Source of the DNA: Impatiens glandulifera
Taxonomy: Eukaryota; Streptophyta; Magnoliopsida; Ericales; Balsaminaceae
Direction: 5' to 3'
Assembly: GCF_907164915.1 (NCBI RefSeq)
Contig: NC_061869.1
Coordinates: 24,474,676-24,538,675, forward strand
Length of the DNA: 64,000 bases
Translations under genes and position numbers: made by a program
The notes under the pieces: generated by a model
What the model was told of the DNA's origin: nothing
The model's input: the letters and a program-made list of their open reading frames with translations, nothing else
Database searches by the model: none
Shown here: one piece after another, positions 36,174 to 45,357 of the stretch
How the letters are laid out: every line of letters starts with the position of its first letter
Position numbering within the stretch: the stretch's first letter is position 1

Positions 36174-36395
36174 ATTTTTCCCTTTTTGATTATTTAAACT
36201 ATATTATCAAAATTATGTGAGTTCATGATTTAAACACAATTCAATAATTTCTCCCTTTTGATTATTTAAACTAAATTATCGAAACCAGGTGAATTCATGA
36301 TTTAAACACAATTCAACAATTTCTCCCTTTTTGATTGTTTAAACTAAATTATCAAAAGTAGGTGAGTTCATGATTTAAACACAATTATGGCATTA
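36171..36395 (-). repeat. Polypurine-tract region repeated three times, ~72-bp unit
   Basis: The block caatttctccctttttgatt (with small changes) plus gtgagttcatgatttaaaca occurs at 36171, ~36244 and ~36315, right next to the 3' LTR. On the minus strand each gives an AAAAAGGGAGAAAT-type polypurine tract. Confidence 0.85.
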
Positions 36396-36419
36396 TCGTA
36401 ATCTAACAATTCTAAAATA

Positions 36420-36608
36420 TTTGTAACGTAAGAAAACTTAGACTTGGGATGTGGCTTTGTGAAGATGACATCCACTCAGACTGTTGCTTGTCATATGCTA
36501 TGTACGTCAGTAGCCGTTGTAGTTTTCCTTAGAGAACATGGAAACCTTGTTGATGACAGTCATAAACATGATTCAGGAATTTGATGATGTTTGAGAATAG
36601 AAAACAAG
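36420..36608 (-). pseudogene. Residual pol end and leader of the deleted copia derivative
   Basis: The minus strand at ~36430-36475 encodes an IFTKPHPKSKFSY-like string, the C-terminal RNase H signature seen intact in W as DIFTKPLPEAKFSHF. It is followed directly by leader sequence and the PBS complement gctctgatatca (36609-36620). Confidence 0.65.
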
Positions 36609-36622
36609 GCTCTGATATCACT

Positions 36623-36807
36623 TGTTAGGATCAGTGTTGATAATAGAGACAGGGGTCTAATTATTGTAAACAACTTATAACTTTTAATTCGGTTTTAACT
36701 CTGTTAGAAGTTAAAACCTGTTTCTATTCTTCGCAAATCTTCACAAGCTCTTGAAAGGATTCAAGTGTGCAACAACTTGTTAGATTTGAAGCATCAAATA
36801 AAAGAAT
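36623..36807 (-). repeat. Truncated 5' LTR of the deleted copia derivative
   Basis: Matches the first ~185 bases of the 35111 LTR (TGTTAGGATCAGTG...), then ends at ataaaagaat, where unrelated sequence starts. Confidence 0.82.
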
Positions 36808-37300
36808 TACTAGTAAAAAAAGGTCAATATCAACGGTTTTTTCCGTTGATATTGAACCAAAAACGGTTACTTGAGTAATAGAAACCGATCAAAAAGCGGT
36901 TGACATCCGTTAACAGAGCCTCCATAGGCATTGCTCAAATATAAAATATCAACCATTTTAAAGGTTGTTATCATACTCAATAACAACTGTTTGTGGGCGG
37001 TTATTATTAAGCAATATCAATCGTTTTAAAGGTTGTTATCATTACTCAATATCAACGGTCCTAAAAATTATCGTTATTAAATAATATCAACCGTTTTGTA
37101 AACCATTACAATTGAGAAATCTCAACAATTATAAAGACGATTGTCATTACTTAACCGTGATTAAATCTATTGTTAATAAACAATATCAACCATTTTGTAA
37201 ACCGTTATTATTCAGACATAACAACTATTTTAAAAGACGGTTGTTATTACTTAATATAACCGCTATAAAAATGGTCTCAATAATTACTAAATAAAAAAGG
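36808..37300. mobile_element. CACTA-like terminal/subterminal fragment
   Basis: It begins TACTAGTAAAAAAAGG, one base from the common plant CACTA terminus CACTAGTAAAAAA. A perfect hairpin follows (36825-36854), then many aatatcaaccgtttt and ggttgttat motifs typical of subterminal repeats. The other end was not located, and the element may extend through 39680. Confidence 0.5.
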
Positions 37301-39680
37301 TGACGCTTATTTATGTGCTGGGAACAATAATTTAAGCATCGCCAAATTTTATTTTATTTTGATTTTTTAAATAAAAAATAATCATTATAATAAACATTTA
37401 AGAGATTATTTAAATAGACATTTTAAATAATAATAATAATAAAATAAATAATCTTTTAATAATATTATCTCATCAAATCATACATAATTAACTAGAAAAG
37501 AACATTAACTAACTGATTACAAGTTTTAATAATTTTGTAAGAAATCCTGAATCTCTAACAAAATTTACAAGGGTAAAGTTAAATTTCCAATTTTCACAAG
37601 CCTTTCTTTCTCCTAAAAAAACGAGAAACAAATCTTGATAAATTCATCTTTAAACAAAATATATCATTTAAGGTAACAAATATTCCAAATTTCTGACATT
37701 TGGACCTACCTTAAAAAGGGCAAGTATACACGATGGAGAAGAGTACCTATACGATGGAGAAGAGTGTTATATAAATTAGATTCTATAATATGGATCAAGA
37801 TCTAGAAAATAAGTTGGATCATAATGCGAAAAATATCTTAAGATATGATGATTTTTAATGCGATTCTGATAGTAACAAAATACTATATCTCAAATAGGAT
37901 AATGAATAGGAAAGGAGAGAGAGTCGGTCTTTACCCGTAAATAAGCACATAATGAACTGTCAAACACAAAAAGAAAGACACCCAACCTTTTGAGAACGAT
38001 AGCAGCAGCTACAAAATGGCTAACCTGAATTGAAGAAGGGACTCCTTTGGTAAAGAAACAAATACAAAAGAGTAATTTTTATTTTGAATGGTAAAGAATA
38101 AAAAAAGACATTGAAATCTCACTCACATCAATCTTCAATATCACATCTCCTAATTTTGAGGTCAGTTGCCTTTGAATAACTGCTAACATGGGCTCAAATT
38201 GTTTAGCTGTAGGGCCACCATCAATACTAAATTCATTGTACCTATACAATAATTGCTTTACCACTTCAGAACCAAACATGGGTAAACTTGTTTTTTCTTT
38301 TGTAACTAGGGAAGGGCAAGGCAGGGCAAATTTTCTCGCACCTTGACTAATACTTGGAGGAGATTAGAAAAACAACCAAACATGGGTAGACTACAAGTAA
38401 ATACGTGCACATGAATTTTCCTAACCTTAGGTTAACCAGAAAATCAAAATTCTTGAATTCTTCTAGGGTATCCCAAATAATTGAAACACCTAGCCTTGTT
38501 TAACATCATCAGTCACTTCATATATTAAATCATCAACTAAAATACCCATCTTAATTTTTTTTGAGATGCCTTCAAAGGACAGTCTTGACTTTTCACCTAT
38601 AGTTCAAAGGACATATTGGAAAAGACACACAAAAACCTGATTATCATAAATCACTTATTAAACAGTTTTGTTGTTTTTAATCCTCAAACAAGCTCATAAT
38701 GTTTCAGAAACTCTAGCATTAGACCGCTTGACTGGTTTTATGTTTTTGATCAACAATAGCTTCTAGGGAAATAGTCAACATGTCCTTCACTATTTATCCT
38801 TTATTATAGCAATTGACCCAACAATTCAACAAGTGAATCGGATACAAGCTTATACTTAATGATACGTGTCATATTGTTAAATATTGCACAGTCCAAGATT
38901 TTATATTACACTTCATTAGACAAGGACAAGATAATGAGAAATAAAGCAAGTGAGAAACAACATTTCGTTTTAGATGACATGTTATATGTTAATACTTTAC
39001 ACATAAGGTAATGTTGTCCATTTTGCAATTGACAAGTACCAACAAAGCAACAATCAAGTAAGGAATATTCATGAAGATCTAACTGAAATAAGAGAAGTTA
39101 TTGAATTTTGGAAACATAAGATCATTGAGACAAACCAATAGAGCATACAAAAAGAACAAAAGATAAAGGCAATGGCAATGGCATATCAGTAAAACCCTAT
39201 AATGGAAACTCTTCTATTTCTAAAATTTGGATCTGAATAAGAAACACCAATTAATTTATAGTACACACATCTACATATGTTTATTATGAATTCAGGTTTA
39301 GTTGGTTGGATTCCATACAACTTCAGCAACCTAAAATAGGATTTTTAAACAAAATAGTACGGTCAAATTAATTTTGCCGGGAACTGAAGATTTTGTTTCC
39401 ACAAAATTGACTCAAGCATTTATCTATGGAGAAGAGTGTTATATAAATTAGATTCTAAAACTAGAGTTACCGTGAGAGAAATTTCCTTATCCGCTCTACT
39501 CTAACCTAACCAAACTTTCATTCTAACACTATCCTCTTTTAGTTGCTCTCTCTTCGATTTTACTTCCCGAAATCAAAAAATAAATAGTCTCTTCTTATTT
39601 CTTTGGACTTTGATTCTTCACGGTGATGCAATATTTTGCTCCCTGCATCCTGAATTAGGGTATTTCAAGGGAAAATTTGA
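37301..39680. other. Mostly non-coding stretch, possibly interior of the CACTA-like element
   Basis: No complete gene. The string gatggagaagagtgttata and neighbours occur at ~37756-37795 and again at ~39427-39460. One exon-like minus ORF is listed separately (38127-38279). Confidence 0.4.
38127..38279 (-). pseudogene. Exon-like ORF (51 codons) with consensus splice donor, product unknown
   Basis: On the minus strand an ATG at 38279 opens 51 codons (MFGSEVVKQLLYRYNEF..., ending GDVILKID) that run exactly to a GTGAGT donor (38126-38121). The composition is balanced, unlike the AT-rich junk around it. I do not recognise the family. It may be a captured host exon inside the CACTA-like element, or a leftover of a host gene. 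Confidence 0.35.
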
Positions 39681-40253
39681 GCAAATGACCCTAAAAACGC
39701 CCTTATTTGCTCTAGTGGTCACCGCATAATTTTTATCGTGATGGTGACCACTTTATTTTTTTGACGAAAATACCCCCATCACGTAACGCGATCGGAGTTC
39801 ATGTTTCGTGAAGGGAATAGGTTTTTATATAAATACTCAAAAAAAATTCATTTCGTGATTTTTCTTTCTCTCTTCTCTCTCTACTTCGCACGCGCTCTCT
39901 CTCGCGACGGTGACGACGGTGATGGAACCTAAATGAACACATCATACAGATCGACGACCAAAACCTATTCTAATTCATTATTGTTCATCATACGTATCGA
40001 TTTATGTTCTTATTTCCATTATGTTCATCTTTAAAACCTAAACCATGAGGTTGTTCTTATTGTTCATCTTGTTCATATTGGTTGTTCATCTTGTCGATGA
40101 TGATATTTGTATATTGATATTCAGGGAAGATTCATATTCACGATGGGATATCCCTTCGCGATGGGACAAGATTCGATGATGCTATGAACCGGTTCCGGTT
40201 TAGGGAAGATTCACGTTTCGCGATGGGACTTCACGTTTCGCGACGGGACTTCA
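39681..40253 (+). repeat. MULE left TIR
   Basis: Pairs with 41693-42287. It holds a tatataaat box (~39827) and a tctctcttctctctcta leader-like tract, suggesting outward or inward promoter activity. Confidence 0.78.
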
Positions 40254-40976
40254 AGTTTTCTTAAATCAATTTCTTGAGATAATCTTACATTGATGAATGA
40301 ATTATGTTATCTTGTAATGGATGTTTACTTTCCATTGTTCTAGGGAATGTTGTTTTAATAATTTATCTTCTTACTGGATTTCCTTTCTTTCTACAAATAT
40401 CTGTTTATTTACAGTTCTTCCTAATCATTAATTCATGAGAGGATTAGTAATATTTTGTTATGGTTAAATAAAAACATTGTAGTAAATCAATAGAGTAAAA
40501 TGCATTCTCATAGTAATCTTTTTCTCACCGTCTATCAATATCTTGCCTACCATTCTAAATAGAAAGAAGATCTATGAGTGAGTGATTGCTTTCATAGATT
40601 GTGAAACCGAGAAGATGCTTAGTTCTTCAATAAGTCTTAACAACAATCTGTTTCTTTATGTATTTTAGTATGTTCTCAATAGGTGGTTTATGCATATAAC
40701 TGAAAACCAAATGTTATAGTATCCATAAAAACATGTTGACGCTTTGGTGTTAGTTGTAGGTAGTATCCAAAGGTAGAAGTCTGGTTTTTGGCTACCATAT
40801 CTTCCTTTCTAAATTAGTTAATTATAATGGTCTTTTGGGTCTGAAATTTGAATTTTGTGAACTTGTATGATATAATATTATTTATTTAATTTAAACTCTC
40901 TTCTTACACAATTGAAATGGACATAACCCTAATTTACTATTTCCATCTCTTCTTAATCTTAAAAAACATCAATACC

Positions 40977-41135
40977 ATGATAATGAAATATGCTAACACG
41001 ATTAATAATGTCATGCATTCATGTGAAATTTGGTTAGAGAATGAAAAGAATATCCATAAATGGTAAAATGATATAGACAAGTTCCGCGAGGAAACAAATT
41101 CTCTAGCCGACCATATGAAAGAACACAATACATAG
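40977..41135 (+). pseudogene. Exon-like fragment in the MULE interior, product unknown
   Basis: From ATG 40977 the plus frame reads MIMKYANTINNVMHSCEIWL..., then W and a TAA, then NDIDKFREETNSLADHMKEH and a stop. The amino-acid mix looks protein-like rather than random. It is possibly a captured gene piece. The overlapping minus ORF (40937-41128) is rich in F/I/S and is rejected. Confidence 0.3.
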
Positions 41136-41692
41136 ACTGATTAACTTGGATTCAGATGGATATTCACTACGGGAGTGTAAGTGCTGGTGAATCTTGATAT
41201 CCTATGATGTCGGTTATCCTTATCCTTGTATTAGGCTGCACTAGAGACATAAGGAGATTATAATGAAACCATATGAAATACGAAGACATAATTGTTTTGT
41301 TTACGATACCTCTCTATGTCCAATATTTCTTCTATATCACTTCTTCTTTTTGTATTTCTAAATAATAACTTTTTCGTTTAATCCCTATAATAAACAAAAT
41401 TTTACGGTGACTCAATGAATCACAAAATAAAAAACCTAAAATAAATAAATAAAATTTACGTGTTCTTTGACTACTGAAATCAGATTTAGCAAAATAAGTT
41501 TATGATGGAGAAGAATGAATGATCAAAAGATACAACAAGCAGCAGAACCTAGATTGATGATGAATATACATACATGAAAAGTTATGTGCAAAATTAGGTC
41601 AAGAAACAATTTGAACTGATCAAGGGTGATGTTGATACATTCCCAAATGAAGTCATGATTAACTATAAAAAATAAGATATCTCATTGCGAAA

Positions 41693-42287
41693 CATGAAGT
41701 CTCATCGCCAAAGGTGAAGTCCCATCGCGAAACGTGAATCTTCTTTGAAACAGAATCGATTCATAGCATCATTAAATCTTGTCCTATCGCGAAGGGACAT
41801 CCCATCATGAACATGAATCTTCCTTGAATATCAATATGAAAATATCATCATCAACAAGATGAACAACCAATATGAACAAGATGAACAAAATATTAACAAG
41901 ATGAACAATAAGAACAATCTCATGGTTTAAGGTTTGAAGATGAACATAATGGAAATAAGAACATAAATTGATATGTATGATGAATAATAATGGATTAGAA
42001 CAGGTTTTGGTCGTCGATATGTGATGTGTTCGTTTAGTGTCCGTCGTCGTCGCCGTGGCCGTCGCGGGAGAGAGAGAGTGTGGAGTAGAGAGAAGAGAGA
42101 GAAAAGAAAATAACGAAATAGAAAAAATAAATATTTATATAAAAACTTATTCCCTTCGCGAAACGTGAAGTTCCACCGTGTTACGTGATGAGGGTATTTT
42201 CGTCAAAAAAAATAAAGTGGTTACCAGCGCAATAAAAATTATTCGGTGACATCCAGGGAAAATAAAGGTCTTTTTAGGGTCATTTGC
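41693..42287 (-). repeat. MULE right TIR
   Basis: Reverse complement of the left arm, with scattered substitutions and a few small indels. Confidence 0.78.
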
Positions 42288-42839
42288 CGAGGAGATAGAT
42301 AAAGCACGTTCTTAAACTTGTTTTTGGCTTCATTTATTTTAATTAGAGTTAATTAATAAGATTATGGTTTGATTTAGAACAACAAATTATAAATATATTA
42401 ATTAATAACTAATTTAATATATTATTTATTTTATTTTTAATTCTGTTTAATTAATTTGATAAGTAGTAATAAATTTCTATTGAATTCACTCAAATTATAA
42501 ATAAATTTGACTTTTTAGATAAAAATAAATATACAGTTTGTTTTAATTGGCTAACTGACTATATATATTCTTAAAAATATTAATTTTGTAAAAAGTAACA
42601 AATAAAAATATTAAAATTAAATATTACATAATCTTTTGTTTATAAAGAGGGTTACAAAATTATAAATATTTGACGAAAAACAAATTTTAATTTATTTTTG
42701 GTTTTCGAATTGAATTTAAACCAATTCGAATCTAAATAACGTTGTTGCCATTACTTATTTCCAAATTTATAAAAAAATTATTTTAACTAATTTTAATTTA
42801 AAAAATACATTTTATTATATAACACAAATTTTTCAAAGA
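42288..42839. other. AT-rich spacer, no gene seen
   Basis: No ORF or repeat structure supported. Confidence 0.55.
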
Positions 42840-43315
42840 ACAACATCATTTTTAAACATTATTCTAAATTTAACATTCAAACTCATCTAACTCCAACACC
42901 TATAAATCTCATGCATTCAACAAAAAAAATTCAAAGGACAACATAATTTTTAAACATCATTATAAAATTACAACTTTCAAAACCATATAATCCAAAAATT
43001 ATAAGTCCCACACTTAAACAAAAAACAATATTCAAAGAATAATATAATTTTTAAACATCATTCTAAAAATAACATTCAAAACCATCTAACTCCAGCACTT
43101 ATAAATCCCACACTTAAACTTTGTTTCAACGAACAATATAATTTTTAAACATCATTCTAAAATTAACATTCAAAATTATCTAACTCCACCACTTATAAAT
43201 CACACAAATTTTCAAAGAACAATATAATTTTCAAACATCATTCTAAAATTAACATTCAAAACCATCTATCTCCAACACTTAAAAACCCCACACTTAAACA
43301 AAATAAAAGGGTTCG
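42840..43315. repeat. Tandem array, ~86-100-bp unit, 5 copies
   Basis: The block tttttaaacatcattctaaa plus ttaacattcaaaaccatcta and cttataaatcccacacttaa recurs near 42850, 42950, 43050, 43145 and 43230. Confidence 0.85.
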
Positions 43316-43567
43316 TAATACTAAAATAAAATAAAAAAAATTGATCTTCAATTTCTTTGTTAGTTCAGCATCAACCCTTACATCTTTTCAAAATCAATTT
43401 GTTCATCATCCAAATTTAGCAAACCTATATATAAAGACATATACATATAAAAATGATCAAAATTATTATATCACATTAATATAAATAATTAAAGTTATTA
43501 ATCTAACCTGAATTAAAAGACGTAGTGGGAGGCATCGATGTAGATGTAGTTCCCAAAAATGGTGACA

Positions 43568-43700
43568 TTAGAGCTGTAATTTTTTATCTATCTCGAGTTT
43601 ATCATTTAATATTGACTCTTCATTCTCGAGTTTATCCTTTAATATCGCCTCTTCCATCTCAAGTTTATCATTTAATCTTCGGGCTCGTAGATTTTCCCAT
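43568..43700 (-). pseudogene. Coiled-coil fragment with three 11-residue repeats, product unknown
   Basis: The minus frame reads NDKLEMEEAILK, then DKLENEESILN, then DKLEIDKKLQL and a TAA at 43570-43568. The 33-base/11-residue periodicity fits a hendecad coiled coil. Upstream the frame is disrupted. It may be the C-terminus of a transposase-related or host gene. The plus-strand ORF 43525-43815 over it is the shadow. Confidence 0.35.
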
Positions 43701-43809
43701 TATATTTGATGAGCTCTTTCAAAATCTTATATTATTGTTTGAAGACATAAATTCTAGTGGCAAAGAGGTTGTTTTGATTGAACATCTCTCTCGTGAAATC
43801 AAAACTCCC

Positions 43810-45050
43810 TATTAGTATCTAGGTCGGGGCTGTCGAACCGGGGTATGACCTGTTACCTTTCACTCAACGGTTGGTGTTTAATTAGGTTAAAGATTAACAC
43901 CGGGTTTCAATACTACACAAACTATCACAAACCCTTGAACCAAGTTCAAGTGCGGAAGTGGTTTATTTCAGGTTGAAGAAACACACACGGGATGAATAGA
44001 GATAGGTTTTGGATAAAGTCGGTTTGGAGATTAGGAGGTCGGTTTGAGGTTTAGTGAATCGGTTAAAGTGATGTAAATCGGTTAGGGCGGTATGAGTCGG
44101 TTAGAGATTAGAACCGGCAGAAAGTAAAGAACAAGACAAGTTTTTATGGATGTTCGGAGATAGAACTCCTACGTCACCCCTTCTTCTCGAAACCGCGAGA
44201 AGGATATTCACTAAAGAATACACAAACACAATACACGATCGAGACTTATTTGCTGCTCGACAATCACTCGTACAATTCTCACAGAAATTGTAATCACACT
44301 TCAAGTGCACACTTAAGCTTTTTTGATCTTGCAGAGAGATAAGCACAACTTGTAACTATTAATTCTTAGAACTTGTGACTGGTAGAACTCGTGTTGAATT
44401 TACTCCTCTTCAGCTCCTTTATAGGTGAAATGTTCCAACGGTCACATTTCTTCAACGGATACCTTTAGAGTAATCCTTGAATCTGATTGGTTGAGCAGAG
44501 GTTCAACCTTGCATTAAATGCAGTTCTGGTTTCCAAGGCATAGGTCAAACCGGCTAGGTTTGTCTTTTACTTAATATGGCAACTTCCGGTTGCCCAGTTA
44601 CCTGCATCTGGAAGGTTGCACCTCTGACTTATCCTAGAGTGGAAAGATCTCTTCAGGCAATCTTCTGCAGCCTGCAGAGTATCATCAGACTTATATGGAT
44701 ATGGCAATGTCAAGTCTGTTCCTTTGGTATCATCTTCCGCAGATACTCAAAGTGTCCGTTTGTACCAATTTGTAGATTGTACTTAGTTTGATAATTTTGG
44801 CTTCTTTCTCTAAGTAGTTTCTTCATCGGTTTTCCGGTTGGATGCATTTCGGTTTAGAATGTCTACCGGTTGTTCATAGCTTCAAGTTAACCGGATAGAT
44901 TTCCGGTTTTGGATACATCCTCTGCTTCGTCTTCTAACCGGTTAGATTCTTCGATCAGTTGGATTCTTGACCGGTCATATTTTGACCGTTCCTGCACAAA
45001 AAAATTGTTTTTGTTATGTTTTTATTTTAACCGGTCTAATTTATCTAACA
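43810..45050 (-). repeat. 3' LTR of element X
   Basis: 1241 bp. The left end has decayed to TATTAG (TG to TA) and the right end is intact (TATCTAACA), directly followed by the PPT. Shared box at 44141-44181, hairpin TTCTTCTCG/CGAGAAGGA after it, TATA near 44416, and ACCGGT palindromes at 44830-45040. Confidence 0.88.
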
Positions 45051-45270
45051 ATTTCTCCCTTTTTGATTATTTTATTTAAAATATTCAAAACCATGTAAGA
45101 AACAGGCCGGTTGTTTTAGAAACTTGTTTGGCCAGATTTTTGAAAAAGAGTTAGACAAAGTTTTAGAAAAATTTTGAAAAAATTTGTCTTTGAAGAAAAT
45201 TTTTATCTTATCAATTTCTCCCTTTTTGATTATTTTATTTAAAATATTCAAAACCATGTAAGAAGTAAGT
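45051..45270 (-). repeat. Polypurine-tract region of X, duplicated (~160-bp spacing)
   Basis: The block atttctccctttttgattat followed by tttaaaatattcaaaaccatg is present at 45051 and again at ~45211. The copy next to the LTR is the functional position; the second lies inside the 3' untranslated region. Confidence 0.88.
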
Positions 45271-45357
45271 TGTAGGCCGGATTTCAAAAATATTTTATAT
45301 ATATATAAAAGTAGGAAATAGAGTTGACATAAACAGAAACAACATATAATTGAAAGT

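Larger units (their letters stand above)
35111..36807 (-). mobile_element. Internally deleted copia derivative (LTR, ~450 bp inside, truncated LTR)
   Basis: A full LTR (35111-36173), a short internal region and the first ~185 bases of a second LTR (36623-36807) are arranged as in a minus-strand copia element. Only three fragments are left inside: repeated PPTs, the extreme end of RNase H and the gag-side leader with the PBS. Nearly all coding sequence has been lost. The second LTR stops where a CACTA-like sequence begins (36808); its remainder was not found. Confidence 0.8.
39681..42287. mobile_element. Mutator-like element (MULE) with ~580-bp terminal inverted repeats
   Basis: The left arm (39681-40253) and the reverse complement of the right arm (41693-42287) match nearly end to end, starting GCAAATGACCCTAAAAA. 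Long TIRs around a ~1.4-kb unrelated middle are typical of MULEs. A 9-bp TSD was not recognisable, so either the ends are off by some bases or the TSD has decayed. No transposase is present. The TIRs contain TATA-like and CT-rich leader sequence and repeated acgtttcgcgatgggac words. Confidence 0.78.

Noticed and set aside
41161..41176. CACTACGGGAG as a possible second CACTA terminus
   Set aside because: It lies inside the MULE interior, in the wrong orientation to pair with 36808, and has no partner.
39660..42300. 9-bp target-site duplication for the MULE
   Set aside because: Flanks at the apparent ends (gaaaatttg and gaggagata) do not match; I report the element without a TSD.
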